From contig DIKO01000113.1 in the NCBI GenBank assembly GCA_002423615.1, positions 319 to 38,759 on the forward strand: a stretch of 38,441 bases of DNA. Direction: 5' to 3'. Every line of letters begins with the position of its first letter. Position 1 is the first letter of the stretch. The notes below the pieces were generated by a model. That model saw only the letters and a program-made list of their open reading frames with translations. It did not search any database and had not been told where the DNA came from. The translations under genes were made by a program, and so were the position numbers. Of the stretch, positions 6,500-15,768 are shown piece by piece. The stretch comes from Desulfobacteraceae bacterium UBA5616 (lineage in GTDB: Bacteria; Desulfobacterota; Desulfobacteria; Desulfobacterales; UBA5616).

Positions 6500-8938
6500 T
6501 TACATCATAAAATAGGGGTCCACATCAACTTTGACCGAGACTTGGGCATGGCGAAAAAGGGGGGTGTTCCCGTCTAAAAGTTCCCTTGCAAACAGGTGGA
6601 GATGGGAAACCGTCGTTCCTTTCAAAAGAATCTGCCACCGGTAATGCCCGGCGATCCGGGAGAGGGACGATTCGATGGGGCCCAGGACCGAAACGGACTT
6701 GTCGAAAGGGGGAGATTTGGCTAAAACTTTTGCAGCACACCCTATTTTCAAGGCGTGGTCTCGTACGGCATCGGCGTTTTTTCCTGAAATCCGTAACCGG
6801 ATCAATCGGCTGAAAGGCGGGTATTTCAGAGATTGGCGAAAACGGATGTCCTGGTCGTAAAAAGCCCTGAAATCTTGGCGGGTCGCGGCGGAAATACTGA
6901 AATGGCCCGGATTGTAGGTCTGAAGAATCACTTTTCCGGGAGCTTCCCCCCTGCCCGCCCTTCCGGCCACCTGTGCCAGAACCTGAAAAGTTTTCACCCC
7001 GGACCGGAAATCGGGGAAACCTAACGACAGGTCCGCGCAGATGATGCCCACCAGGGTGATGTTGGGGAAATCGTGACCCTTGGCCACCATCTGGGTCCCC
7101 ACCAGAATATCGATCTCCCTGTTTTGCAGGCCTTTCAGGATCTGGACAATAGACCCTTTCCGCCGGGTGGTATCCCGGTCCATGCGGACCACCCCGGCTT
7201 CCGGGAAAAGGGCTCGGACGGCCTGTTCCACTTTTTCCGTCCCGATGCCCAGATGCCGGATATGAGAGGAACCGCACACCGAACAATCCATGGATGCGGC
7301 ACGCGAAGACCCGCAATAATGACAGCTATAGGCTCTGGTGTGATGGTGCAGCGTCATCGCGATGTCGCAATTCCTGCACTTGATAGCCTCTCCGCAGGAT
7401 CCGCAGACGGAGATATTGGAAAAGCCCCTTCGATTGAGAAACAGCAGTACCTGTTCTTTCCGTTCAAGGGTATTTTTCATCGCCTCGTGGAGTTCGGGGC
7501 TGATAAATCTCCGGATACCCCGTTTGTCCTTGATTTTACGAAGATCCACCAGCCGGACCTCGGCAAGAGGCCTTTCATTAACCCTCCGGGTTAACCTGAC
7601 CTCACGGTATTTACCGGTCTCCACATTATAGAAGGATTGAATGGAGGGGGTCGCCGACCCCAGAACAGCGACGCAGCCTTCCAGACTGGCCCGTTTCACG
7701 GAAAGATCCCGGGCCTGATACATCAGGCCGTGATCCTGTTTGTAGGAGGTTTCGTGCTCTTCATCCACGATGATCAGACCGATGCGGTCAAGGGGGGCAA
7801 ATACCGCCGACCTGGCACCGATGACGATGGGTGCCTGGTTCAAGAGGATCCGGATCCACTGATCAAACCGTTCCCCATGGGAAAGACCGCTGTGGAGAAC
7901 GGCCACCCCTTCCCCGAATCGGGCCCTGAACCGTCTCTCGATCTGAGAGATCAGGGCGATTTCAGGGACCAGTATCAGCGCCTGCCGGCCTTCTTCCACG
8001 GCCTTACGGGCGAGTTGAAGATACACCTCGGTTTTTCCGCTCCCCGTAACCCCGGAGAGAAGAAACGTGGCATATCCCTTGCCCATGGCTTTTTCGATTT
8101 CATCGACCACCGCAGCCTGTTCCCCGGTGAGAGCAAGATCCGCCTCGGGCAGAATATCTTCGCCAAAGGGATCCCGGAACACCTTTTCCCGGTGGATGCG
8201 GATATGCCCGGCCTCGCACAGGGGTTTGAGAACATTAGCCGCCGTGGGAAGAATTTTCTGAAGTTCGGAAACCCTTAGAGTTCCGGTATTTTTGAGAATT
8301 TCGATTACCTTATACCGGGTTTTGGCCCTGGGGTCGATAACCGCCTCGGGGTTCAGAAGGCAAACGCAGCGTTCATACCGGTGCTTTGGGGAGACATCCT
8401 TAATGGTTTGCGCTTTCTCAATCCATTCCCGGGCAAGAAGACTGTGGATTAAAACCCTGGGGACCTTTTGCCCGAAATGGCCGTCCAGGGTTCTCTGATC
8501 GCAGGGACCGTCTTTGAGCCGGTTGAGAATTTCTCTTTCCAGGGGAGAAAGAGATGCTTTCAGAAGGGCCTCCGTTCCCATCTCGGTGATACGAAGCCGG
8601 GAAACATCGTTTAAAGTCAAGCCGGCCGGCAGGGCGCATTGGATCACTTCGCCGATGGGGTGTTTGTAATAATCGGCGATCCATTTGAAAAAAGGGATCA
8701 TGGATGCGGGGAACAGGGGGGTCTCGTCCAGTACATCCACAACCTGTTTCAGGCCGCACCGGTCCACGACCGGGCCAACATCCAGCACATAGCCGGTGAT
8801 CATTCTTTTCCCAAATGGGACCATGACCCGTTTTCCCAATGAAATCAGATGGGAAATGGATGGAGAGGCCTCATAGGTAAAAGTGCCGGAAACGGGAAGC
8901 GCAACGGCAATCTGTACCTGGACGGCTTCGATAAGCAT
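6500..8938 (-). CDS. priA: Primosomal protein N' (replication restart helicase PriA)
   Basis: The product is 812 aa. PriA is a 3'-to-5' DNA helicase that reloads the replisome at collapsed forks. In order it has an N-terminal 3'-DNA-binding domain, helicase motif I SGVTGSGKTEVY (about residue 295), LVPEIALI, the Walker B box VDEEHE (about 392), GSATPS, the zinc module of paired cysteines (CGSCG, CRNC, CHYC, CSVC, about 515-560), then VGTQMVAKGHDFPN and QVAGRAGRGE. All motifs appear intact. The frame continues upstream to a TTG at 9067, but ATG 8938 (MLIEAVQVQIAVALP) matches the usual PriA N-terminus. It is followed after 74 nt by the DUF1573 gene on the same strand, with no clear terminator between. 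Confidence 0.95.
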   Translation of the reverse strand: MLIEAVQVQIAVALPVSGTFTYEASPSISHLISLGKRVMVPFGKRMITGYVLDVGPVVDRCGLKQVVDVLDETPLFPASMIPFFKWIADYYKHPIGEVIQCALPAGLTLNDVSRLRITEMGTEALLKASLSPLEREILNRLKDGPCDQRTLDGHFGQKVPRVLIHSLLAREWIEKAQTIKDVSPKHRYERCVCLLNPEAVIDPRAKTRYKVIEILKNTGTLRVSELQKILPTAANVLKPLCEAGHIRIHREKVFRDPFGEDILPEADLALTGEQAAVVDEIEKAMGKGYATFLLSGVTGSGKTEVYLQLARKAVEEGRQALILVPEIALISQIERRFRARFGEGVAVLHSGLSHGERFDQWIRILLNQAPIVIGARSAVFAPLDRIGLIIVDEEHETSYKQDHGLMYQARDLSVKRASLEGCVAVLGSATPSIQSFYNVETGKYREVRLTRRVNERPLAEVRLVDLRKIKDKRGIRRFISPELHEAMKNTLERKEQVLLFLNRRGFSNISVCGSCGEAIKCRNCDIAMTLHHHTRAYSCHYCGSSRAASMDCSVCGSSHIRHLGIGTEKVEQAVRALFPEAGVVRMDRDTTRRKGSIVQILKGLQNREIDILVGTQMVAKGHDFPNITLVGIICADLSLGFPDFRSGVKTFQVLAQVAGRAGRGEAPGKVILQTYNPGHFSISAATRQDFRAFYDQDIRFRQSLKYPPFSRLIRLRISGKNADAVRDHALKIGCAAKVLAKSPPFDKSVSVLGPIESSLSRIAGHYRWQILLKGTTVSHLHLFARELLDGNTPLFRHAQVSVKVDVDPYFMM

Positions 8939-8995
8939 GCCGGATTCTTTAACGCAAACCGGAAAAATAATAAACTTAAAATCTGATTTCTGGCG

Positions 8996-9024
8996 TTGCA
9001 CAATCCCAAAACAATTGTTATCAT
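8996..9024 (+). promoter_or_regulatory. Promoter for the small secreted protein gene
   Basis: TTGCAC at 8996-9001 is followed by a 17-nt spacer and TATCAT at 9019-9024. This is a good sigma70-type match placed about 80 nt before ATG 9110. It lies in the leader region of the divergent priA gene. Confidence 0.5.
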
Positions 9025-9109
9025 GCAGTAAAGTTGGAAAAGGCGCCGAATCAAAAAATCCAGGCAAATGATATCATCGGAAATTTATCATAAAAATAAG
9101 GAGGATCTT

Positions 9110-9409
9110 ATGGCGAGAACAGCTAAACTACTGACGGTCCTGATGTTGGCGATTTCTCTTGTAATGATTCCCGGGAGTCCTGCGTTTTCAGCGGTTATGG
9201 GGCAGGATGAAGAAACCAGCGCGGAAGAAATGATGGCCGACATGCTGGTGGTCAGACCCCTGGGATTTGTTTCCATGGTGGTCGGAACGGTTTTTTTTGT
9301 GGTTTCCCTTCCTTTCTCTGCCCTGGGTGGAAATGTTGATGAAGCCTCCCAGAAAATGGTGAAAGATCCGGCCAGATTTACCTTTAATAGACCCCTGGGG
9401 GATTTTTAG
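9110..9409 (+). CDS. Small secreted or membrane-anchored hypothetical protein
   Basis: The product is 99 aa. Residues 1-28 form a signal peptide (MARTAK, a long hydrophobic core, cleavage near SPAFSA). A second hydrophobic segment at about 49-72 (PLGFVSMVVGTVFFVVSLPFS) could anchor it in the membrane, and the C-terminus ends in RFTFNRPLGDF. The start is well supported: AAGGAGG at 9098-9104 lies 5 nt before ATG 9110, with a good promoter further upstream. The pattern of MVVRPLG, transmembrane helix and a short PLGDF tail recurs in small proteins of Deltaproteobacteria as far as I remember, but no function is known. It is divergent from priA and 104 nt before the cyclase-like gene. Confidence 0.7.
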   Translation: MARTAKLLTVLMLAISLVMIPGSPAFSAVMGQDEETSAEEMMADMLVVRPLGFVSMVVGTVFFVVSLPFSALGGNVDEASQKMVKDPARFTFNRPLGDF

Positions 9410-9513
9410 GCCTTCTCTTTACCTTAACTTACGTCAACAGGAACCTTTTTGAGGACCTGTAATTTTGAAAGGATCCCCATCAGGTTCCGGACCGTATCCG
9501 CAGAAACTCTCAA

Positions 9514-10959
9514 ATGGATGAGGATTCTTTTAAAAATCTCTGCCTTTTTGATACACTGGTCGGGTTGGAGGAAGGGTTATCGCATTTTTCCGGACCCAGC
9601 CGGGTGGCTGTGATCTACGCTGAAAAACCCGAATCTCCCTTGCGCGTTTACGACCCTAAAAATCTTCTCCAGGGCCACGAGCCCAAATTCAAGGAACTTT
9701 ATGTGGATTCCGATTTATGGCGGACCCGGGAACCGGATTTCAGCGGTAAGGGCATTTATGGCATTACCTATCCGGAAAAAAACCTGGGTCTGGCCGGTCT
9801 GATTTCCCAGGGCGCCAGGAGTCGTGCGGTATTTTATCAGATGTGGTTTACGGAACATCATCCCGACATGTGCTCCATAGGACCCACGGAAAGGTGGCTG
9901 GAGCATGCGGCCGGCAGGCTTTCCCACGATTTCGCCAATCAAAGAGACCTGTATACAGGCATATCCGGCAGATTTCTGCGGGAATACGCCACCCATGCGG
10001 TAAGGGACTTTATCGTAGACGAGATGAACATCATTCTGGGATGGGATACACCCCTGCGGATTTATCCCATTCTGGAAGCCGTCATCGGCATTTCGGGCAC
10101 CAGCGAAGAAGGCGCCTGGCCCAGGGGTGAGGTGGTGTTCGTGGAATCTTCTTCCATCGAGCAGTTATCCTTCATGGCAAAGTTTCCCAGCAGGGAACAG
10201 CCCAAAATCGCCAATTTCAAACATGTCCGGAAATTATTGCTGTCTGTTGAAAATTCCAATCGAAGACTGGTTTCCGACGGCCGGATGATTGTCGGTATCG
10301 CCACACAGGCGGTGGATGCCTTCTGTATATCGGTGATGTTTAAGCGAGGTCACGGGTTTTTGAAGGTTAATGACAATCTTGTCTGCAGTTTTTCGGGCGG
10401 CGATTTTCATTCCACCACAAACCGGGCCAAATTGTTTGAAGTCGAGGAAATCTTGTTGGAATCCACGTTGGATTCCGAATCCGAAAACCAGTTGTTTAAA
10501 ATCATTTCGGCCATTGTCCATTACGGCGAGGAAGAGGAGTTCGGCTGCACCCTGGTTGTTGATATGAATGACGCTCCTCTGGAACTTCCCGGCCAGAGGT
10601 TCGAGCACCCCCTGGATCTTCGGGAGAAAAGGTATCTGGAACTCGCCCAGGCCATGGCCCGGGTGGACGGAGCCCTTCATATCGGCGCGGATCTTAATCT
10701 TCACGGGTTCGCCTGTCTTCTGGACGGACACGCCATTCCCGGGGAAGACCGGTCCCGGGGGGCCAGATTCAATTCCGCCCTCCGGTTCTCTGCCGAACAT
10801 GAAAAGATCTTCGTGGTGGTGGTGTCTGTTGACCGCCCGGTTTCCGTTATCCAGGGGGGGGTCCAGCTCTCCTCCCGGTGTGAGGTCAAACCCTTCCCGG
10901 GAACCCATGTCGGATCCCTTAAAATGGAACAATGGCTCTATCGTCAGGAAGAGCCGTGA
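9514..10959 (+). CDS. Protein with C-terminal DisA/DAC (diadenylate cyclase-like) domain
   Basis: The product is 481 aa with no membrane segment. The last 100 residues resemble the DAC domain that joins two ATP into cyclic di-AMP: VDGALHI at residues 384-390 (catalytic DGA motif), GFACLL, then SRGARFNSALRFS at about 414-426 where canonical enzymes have GTRHRAA, and a VVVVSVDRPVSVIQGG strand like the VSEE-x-G-x-IS region. The first 370 residues would be a sensor or partner module of a type I do not recognise. DisA-like DACs with varied N-terminal modules (the DACN classes) are known, and this fits that idea. The His of RHR is Phe here, so activity is not certain. No good ribosome binding site precedes ATG 9514. 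The 3' end overlaps the convergent radical SAM gene by 41 bp. Confidence 0.65.
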   Translation: MDEDSFKNLCLFDTLVGLEEGLSHFSGPSRVAVIYAEKPESPLRVYDPKNLLQGHEPKFKELYVDSDLWRTREPDFSGKGIYGITYPEKNLGLAGLISQGARSRAVFYQMWFTEHHPDMCSIGPTERWLEHAAGRLSHDFANQRDLYTGISGRFLREYATHAVRDFIVDEMNIILGWDTPLRIYPILEAVIGISGTSEEGAWPRGEVVFVESSSIEQLSFMAKFPSREQPKIANFKHVRKLLLSVENSNRRLVSDGRMIVGIATQAVDAFCISVMFKRGHGFLKVNDNLVCSFSGGDFHSTTNRAKLFEVEEILLESTLDSESENQLFKIISAIVHYGEEEEFGCTLVVDMNDAPLELPGQRFEHPLDLREKRYLELAQAMARVDGALHIGADLNLHGFACLLDGHAIPGEDRSRGARFNSALRFSAEHEKIFVVVVSVDRPVSVIQGGVQLSSRCEVKPFPGTHVGSLKMEQWLYRQEEP

Positions 10960-12544
10960 TATGGTTCACCCACTCCCATTGGACTCGTCCCCCGGATATG
11001 GAATATGTGAGATATCCCTGCTCAACGGCAAAGAGAAGCGTGCTGAGAAGTTCGTCGGGTGAGTATTCAGTCCCGGTTTTGCCGATGTTCTCCACCAGTC
11101 CGCACAAGGCCTCCGAAGTGGTTGCGTCTTCTGGAAAAGGGTCCAGACACCCGTGATGTTCAATGGTTTCGGCCATCATCAGGTCATAAATCAGCACGGT
11201 ATGCTCCAGCCTGGTCAGAGGCCATATTTCCTCCGAGGTCCCTTCGCCATTTTCCCTGAGGGTTTTCAGTTTTCCCAGGTGCTGCTTATATTTTTCCTCC
11301 CACCCGATCACCACCTCGTCCAACGTCTCCGGATCAATGGTTGAAGTCTTCACTATGGCCCGGTTGGCATGGTACAAGGACCAGTCATCGGCAAGTATGG
11401 TCAGATCGTAATCCCGGATGTGGTTCCGGATCTCGGTTCCGGGAAAAGGGGCCAGGATATGAAATCCGTGCAGAACGCCCATGGATGCCAGCTTGTCCCC
11501 AAAGTCAATGGTCTGTTTCAAGGTTTCGGGAGTTTCTCCCGGAAGCCCCAATATAAAGGATGCATGGGGAACCACCTGGGCCTGGTTGCACATCTCCACG
11601 GCCTCGAGGACTTGTTCCAGGGTGATGCCCTTTTTGATGCGCTTGAGCATTTCCGGGTTTCCGGTTTCCACACCAAAACTCACCGTGTGGCACCCGGCGC
11701 TTTTCATTTTCGCCAGCACTTCATAAGAAACGGTGTCCACCCGGGCAAAGGAGGTCCAGCTCAGATTCAAGCCGCGCCGGAGGATTTCGTCGCACACCGC
11801 ATGGCAATGCTGTTTATTGGCGGTAAAAAGATCGTCCGCGAGATTTATCTGGTGAAAACCCATGGCATTCAACTGGACCATTTCATCCACCACGGCCACG
11901 GGATTTCGATATCTCACCTTAGCGCCCACCATTTTTCGTCCCACGCAGAAAATGCACTGGAAGGGGCATCCCCGGCTCGATGTCATGCTGACGGGCATTC
12001 CCAGCGCCCGGTATCGTCCCAGTGGAATGAAATGCCGGGCCGGATTGGGCAGTGAATCCACATCAGCGGGTTTTCCGGCACCGGTCACGACGGTTTCCGA
12101 TCCCCGGCGGAAGGCGATGCCCTTCACAGCACCCCAGTTCCGGTCTCCTTCGGCGGTTTCAACCAGTTCCACAATGGTTTTCTCCCCTTCCCCGATCACG
12201 ATAAAATCCAGCTCGGGATATGCGGAGAAAGTTTCCCGGACATGGAAGCTCACATGGGGACCGCCCATTACGGTGAAAATGGACGGATTGATCTTTTTGA
12301 CATCCTGGATAACGCCGATGGCGCTGTAAAAACTCATGGTCACCGATGTGACCCCCACAAAATCAGGGGAAAATTCCTTTACAACAGTTTCCAGAACGGA
12401 TGCATGGTAGGGGTAAACCACAAAATCCAGGAACCTTACCTCCACGCCCGCCGCTTCCAGCGCACCGGCGATAAAGGCCAGTCCCAAAGGCGGGGATGGT
12501 GTTTCATCGATCGGGTAATAAGGGTTGATAATGAGAAATCGCAT
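10919..12544 (-). CDS. B12-binding-domain radical SAM protein
   Basis: The product is 541 aa. The N-terminal third has the cobalamin-binding fold of BchE-type enzymes (LIINPYYP, PPLGLAFIAG, GGPHVSF, IGEGE), without the DxHxxG histidine motif of methyltransferases. The radical SAM core carries C193-x3-C197-x2-C200 (RGCPFQCIFC) to bind the 4Fe-4S cluster, then the ADDLFT, SFGVETG and FILGLPGET elements. The C-terminal region of about 150 residues is specific to this protein. Members methylate, ring-close or otherwise modify varied substrates, and none can be assigned here. The ATG at 12544 gives the standard N-terminus. It lies downstream of fhs on the same strand, but the fhs terminator separates them, so it probably has its own promoter. 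Confidence 0.85.
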   Translation of the reverse strand: MRFLIINPYYPIDETPSPPLGLAFIAGALEAAGVEVRFLDFVVYPYHASVLETVVKEFSPDFVGVTSVTMSFYSAIGVIQDVKKINPSIFTVMGGPHVSFHVRETFSAYPELDFIVIGEGEKTIVELVETAEGDRNWGAVKGIAFRRGSETVVTGAGKPADVDSLPNPARHFIPLGRYRALGMPVSMTSSRGCPFQCIFCVGRKMVGAKVRYRNPVAVVDEMVQLNAMGFHQINLADDLFTANKQHCHAVCDEILRRGLNLSWTSFARVDTVSYEVLAKMKSAGCHTVSFGVETGNPEMLKRIKKGITLEQVLEAVEMCNQAQVVPHASFILGLPGETPETLKQTIDFGDKLASMGVLHGFHILAPFPGTEIRNHIRDYDLTILADDWSLYHANRAIVKTSTIDPETLDEVVIGWEEKYKQHLGKLKTLRENGEGTSEEIWPLTRLEHTVLIYDLMMAETIEHHGCLDPFPEDATTSEALCGLVENIGKTGTEYSPDELLSTLLFAVEQGYLTYSISGGRVQWEWVNHITALPDDRAIVPF

Positions 12545-12596
12545 GATGTGCCTTGCCTGAATGCTATACCGTCCTGTGCCGACGGGATTGAGTCAT

Positions 12597-12630
12597 AAAA
12601 AAAGGGGCCCGAAAAAGGGATCGGGCCCCT
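12597..12630 (-). terminator. Rho-independent terminator of fhs
   Basis: A perfect 10-bp stem, AGGGGCCCGA (12603-12612) with TCGGGCCCCT (12621-12630), encloses an 8-nt loop. On the minus strand it is followed by seven T at 12603-12597. It lies 27 nt past the fhs stop codon. Confidence 0.85.
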
Positions 12631-12656
12631 CATGAACATTTTCTTGACCGATTCAG

Positions 12657-14420
12657 TTAGAACAGCCCGCTGACTTTTCCGGTAACCGGATCGACGTCGA
12701 TTCTTCTGAAAGCGGGGTTGGAACCGGTACCCGGCATCAGGCTGATGGTTCCGGCGCAGGGGCAGAGAAACTTGGCCCCGGAATAAATAAGGATGTCTCG
12801 GATAGGCAGTCGCCATCCCTTGGGCACGCCTTTTTTCACCGGGTCGTGGGTCAGGGAGAGATGCGTCTTGACCATCATGGTGGCAAAATCAGCATACTTG
12901 GGATCTTTTTCCAGCATATCCGCCTTGGCGGTCGCATCGGGCAGCCAATCCACTCCGTCGGCGCCGTAAACTTCCTTTGCGATAAGTTCTACGCGGTCGC
13001 GCAGTTTCATTTCCAGCGGGTAAAGATATTTGAAATCATTCCCGGCTTCGCAGGCGTCGATGACGGCGTCCGCAAATTCCAGGGCCCCTTCTCCACCCTT
13101 GAGCCAGTGATTGGATTCTGCACAGCGGGCGCCGGCGGCTTCCGCAACCTTTTTCACCATGGCGATTTCAGCATCGGTGTCGCTGTAAAAACGGTTGATG
13201 CAAACCACCGGATTGATGCCTGATTTGCGAATAACACCGATCATATGCACCATGTTTTCGCAGCCCTTTTCCAGCAGGCCCAGATTTTCCTTGGTGTACG
13301 CTTCGTCCAGGGCCTTGCCGGCGACTACTTTGGGCCCGCCGCCATGCATTTTCAGGGCACGAATCGTTGCGGTGAGGATGGAGACATGGGGTTTCAGCCC
13401 GCTGAAACGGCATTTAACATTCCAGAATTTCTCAAAGCCGATGTCTGCGGCAAAGCCGGATTCGGTAACATGGTAATCCCAGAGTTTCAGACCCACGCGG
13501 TCGGCGATAATGGAACTCTGACCCACTGCGATGTTGGCAAAGGGACCGGCATGCACGAAGCAGGGCTGATATTCGGCGGTGCTCATCAGGGTGGGGTTGA
13601 TGGTGTTTCTCATGAAGGCGGCCATGGCATTACCGACTTCCAGGTCCCGGCAGGTTACCGGTTTGCCGCTCTTGTCAAAAGCCACGGTGATGTTGTTGAT
13701 GCGTTCCTTGAGGTCGGCCAGGTCGGTGGCGACGGCCAGGATGGCCATCAATTCGGAGCCTACGGCGATGCCGAATTTGGACTGCATGGTATAACCATCG
13801 GTGCGGCCGCCCAGACCGATAACGATATTTCTGAGCGACTGTGCACAAAAGTCGATGATCCAGCCCATCTCAACGCGGGTGGGATCAATGTCCAGACGAC
13901 GCATGCCGGTGAGCCTCTTCAGCTGTTCGTCATTGTAGTTTCTTTCATGCTGCATTCTGGCGGTCATGGCGACCATGCCCAGGTTGTGGGCATTCATGAT
14001 ATCGTTGATGTCGCCGGTAAGACCCAGGGAAAACTCGGTCATGGGAATCAAAAGGGAGTTTCCACCGCCCGCTGCCGTTCCCTTGACGTTCATGGTCGGG
14101 CCGCCGGAGGGTTGCCGGAGGGCGCCGCCGACGCTTTTGCCCCGGGCGCCAAGGCCTTCGATCAACCCCAGGGAGGTCGTGCTTTTGCCTTCGCCCAGGG
14201 GGGTTGGGGTGATGGCCGTGACTTCAATGTACTTTCCGTCCGGTTTGTCTTTGAGACGATTGATGACTTTCAGAAAGTCGATTTTGGAAAGCCGCCCCAT
14301 GGGGAGCATTTCATCTTTGGAAAGTCCAAGTTTTTGCATCCACTTTTCCGGCGTGGGCATATTTTTTTCCGCTTCCTCGGAAATCTGCCAGTCCGGCATG
14401 TTTACCGCATCGTAAGCCAT
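12657..14420 (-). CDS. fhs: Formate--tetrahydrofolate ligase
   Basis: The product is 587 aa, somewhat longer than the usual 555-560 because of an N-terminal extension with MPDWQISEEAEK. It catalyses formate + ATP + THF to 10-formyl-THF, the entry step of the methyl branch of the Wood-Ljungdahl pathway; sulfate reducers that oxidise acetyl-CoA can run it in reverse. Seen: the ATP-binding loop ITPTPLGEGKSTTSLG, LRQPSGGPTMNVKGTAAGGG, LTGDINDIMNAHNL, PCFVHAGPFANIAVG and the C-terminal GTISLMPG. The start has an excellent AAGGAGGAAAGG upstream. A strong terminator ends the unit, so it is probably monocistronic. The MetF-type reductase of the same branch lies about 8 kb away. Confidence 0.96.
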   Translation of the reverse strand: MAYDAVNMPDWQISEEAEKNMPTPEKWMQKLGLSKDEMLPMGRLSKIDFLKVINRLKDKPDGKYIEVTAITPTPLGEGKSTTSLGLIEGLGARGKSVGGALRQPSGGPTMNVKGTAAGGGNSLLIPMTEFSLGLTGDINDIMNAHNLGMVAMTARMQHERNYNDEQLKRLTGMRRLDIDPTRVEMGWIIDFCAQSLRNIVIGLGGRTDGYTMQSKFGIAVGSELMAILAVATDLADLKERINNITVAFDKSGKPVTCRDLEVGNAMAAFMRNTINPTLMSTAEYQPCFVHAGPFANIAVGQSSIIADRVGLKLWDYHVTESGFAADIGFEKFWNVKCRFSGLKPHVSILTATIRALKMHGGGPKVVAGKALDEAYTKENLGLLEKGCENMVHMIGVIRKSGINPVVCINRFYSDTDAEIAMVKKVAEAAGARCAESNHWLKGGEGALEFADAVIDACEAGNDFKYLYPLEMKLRDRVELIAKEVYGADGVDWLPDATAKADMLEKDPKYADFATMMVKTHLSLTHDPVKKGVPKGWRLPIRDILIYSGAKFLCPCAGTISLMPGTGSNPAFRRIDVDPVTGKVSGLF

Positions 14421-14716
14421 GTATCCTTTCCTCCTTTTTTATGGTGTAATAAATGGTAGTTACAATCCCAGCATAAAGAAATCGGTTGTTTAACATTCGC
14501 CCGATGGTTTGGCAAGCACAATATCCGCTGGCCCAAAACACCCGGATGACCTGTTTTAAGATTTTATCACCTAAATTTTATAGGAAAAAATGTCAATATG
14601 AATTTGCATCAGGGAATCCCCGTCGGGAAAGCGTCCGGCCCGGACGTTCTTGACAACAGGGATGGAAAAACGTATTTCAAACCCCATGAGGACCCACAAA
14701 TCATACCGGAACCAAA
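14421..14716. other. Divergent intergenic region between fhs and the radical SAM gene
   Basis: This 296-nt AT-rich stretch must hold the promoters of both divergent genes. On the minus strand a TTGACA (about 14593-14598) lies upstream of fhs with AT-rich sequence after it, but no well-spaced -10 box is obvious. The only clear site is the strong fhs ribosome binding site (AAGGAGG) just before 14420. No small gene was recognised. Confidence 0.4.
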
Positions 14717-15730
14717 ATGCAGCAATTTAAAAAGACCGTTTCTTTTTCCGCCAACGCCGTCAATGTGTTTTTTCATATCCTCACCCGGTGCAACCTTTCC
14801 TGCCGTCATTGTTATATCAACCCCGAACAGCAGGGGAGCGGTTCTCTTTCCCCGGAGGTCATGGAAAAGTGGTTGAACATTCTGAAGGGCGGCCACATGA
14901 ATGCCAACCTGATTTTCCTGGGAGGGGAACCGACCCTTCATCCCGACCTGGCGGACGCCATCAAAGCGGCGCGGAAAATCGGGTATACCTCTATCACCGT
15001 TGATACCAACGGTTACCTTTTTCATGATATTCTGGAAAAAACGACGCCCGAGGAAGTTGATTTTTTCAGCTTCAGCCTTGACGGGGCGACCAGGGAAACC
15101 AATGACGGGATCAGGGGGAAAGGATGCTTTGAAACCTGTGTTTCGGGGATCCGGAAGGCAAAGGGCAAAGGGTTCAGCACCAGCCTGATTTATACGGTGA
15201 GCAGCTTAAATATCCATGAATTGGAAAAGATGCCCTTTTTTCTTGAAAAATTGCCCCTTGACCGGTTTTTTATCCAGGTAATCGGGATCAGGGGGAAATC
15301 CGCGGGGCCTCTGAACCGGGAACTGCAGGTTTCCGGGGAAAAATGGCTGGACACGGTATTGAAAACAGCCGAAAAAATCGCCGGCATGGGAATTCCCGTC
15401 TCTTACCCCAAAGTGTTTTTAAACCCGAACGAACCCTTTCAGTGCGCGGGCAAAGCAGCAAAGAACTATTTCGTGTTCCCAAACGGTAGAGTTTACCAAT
15501 GCCCCTTGTGCGAAGATTTTCCCCTCCACAGCCTTGAATTTAAGGAACACCATCTGGTTCAAACGGGAAAAATCAATGAAATGGATTTATTTGGGTTGGA
15601 TATTCCCGAAGGGTGTGTGATGAACAAGTTGATTCAGCCTGAAAACCTGGACTACCTCTCCCCGGGGGTTCCGAAATACAAAATTGCCTGCTGCCTTTTA
15701 AAGGAAGAAATCGGCCCGGAAAACCGTTGA
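14717..15730 (+). CDS. Radical SAM protein with SPASM/twitch-like C-terminus
   Basis: The product is 337 aa. The radical SAM cluster motif is C25-x3-C29-x2-C32 (RCNLSCRHCY), followed by FLGGEPTLHPD (the GGE motif), VDTNGYL and FFSFSLDGAT. The C-terminus carries further cysteines in the pattern of a twitch/SPASM auxiliary cluster site: CAGKAAKNYFVFPNGRVYQC then PLC, and a terminal CC. Such proteins mature peptides or cofactors, such as heme, PQQ and enzyme thioether links. No precursor peptide gene is visible nearby, and the exact role is unknown. The start at 14717 is a reasonable choice, but the ribosome binding site (GGAAC) is weak. The gene is divergent from fhs and convergent with the zinc-ribbon gene, 38 nt away. 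Confidence 0.82.
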   Translation: MQQFKKTVSFSANAVNVFFHILTRCNLSCRHCYINPEQQGSGSLSPEVMEKWLNILKGGHMNANLIFLGGEPTLHPDLADAIKAARKIGYTSITVDTNGYLFHDILEKTTPEEVDFFSFSLDGATRETNDGIRGKGCFETCVSGIRKAKGKGFSTSLIYTVSSLNIHELEKMPFFLEKLPLDRFFIQVIGIRGKSAGPLNRELQVSGEKWLDTVLKTAEKIAGMGIPVSYPKVFLNPNEPFQCAGKAAKNYFVFPNGRVYQCPLCEDFPLHSLEFKEHHLVQTGKINEMDLFGLDIPEGCVMNKLIQPENLDYLSPGVPKYKIACCLLKEEIGPENR

Positions 15731-15768
15731 ACCGATCGAACCGGTTCGGTCTCCGGGCCGTCGGGTTT

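Noticed and set aside
12242..12598. Open frame over the radical SAM start region
   Set aside because: It is antisense to the radical SAM gene and runs into the start region with no protein-like features.
13245..14459. 404-codon frame antisense to fhs
   Set aside because: It mirrors fhs codon structure and has no domain or ribosome binding site of its own.
15731..15768. Terminator between the radical SAM and zinc-ribbon genes
   Set aside because: A GAACCG/CGGTTC hairpin exists but no T-tract follows at the right distance on either strand.
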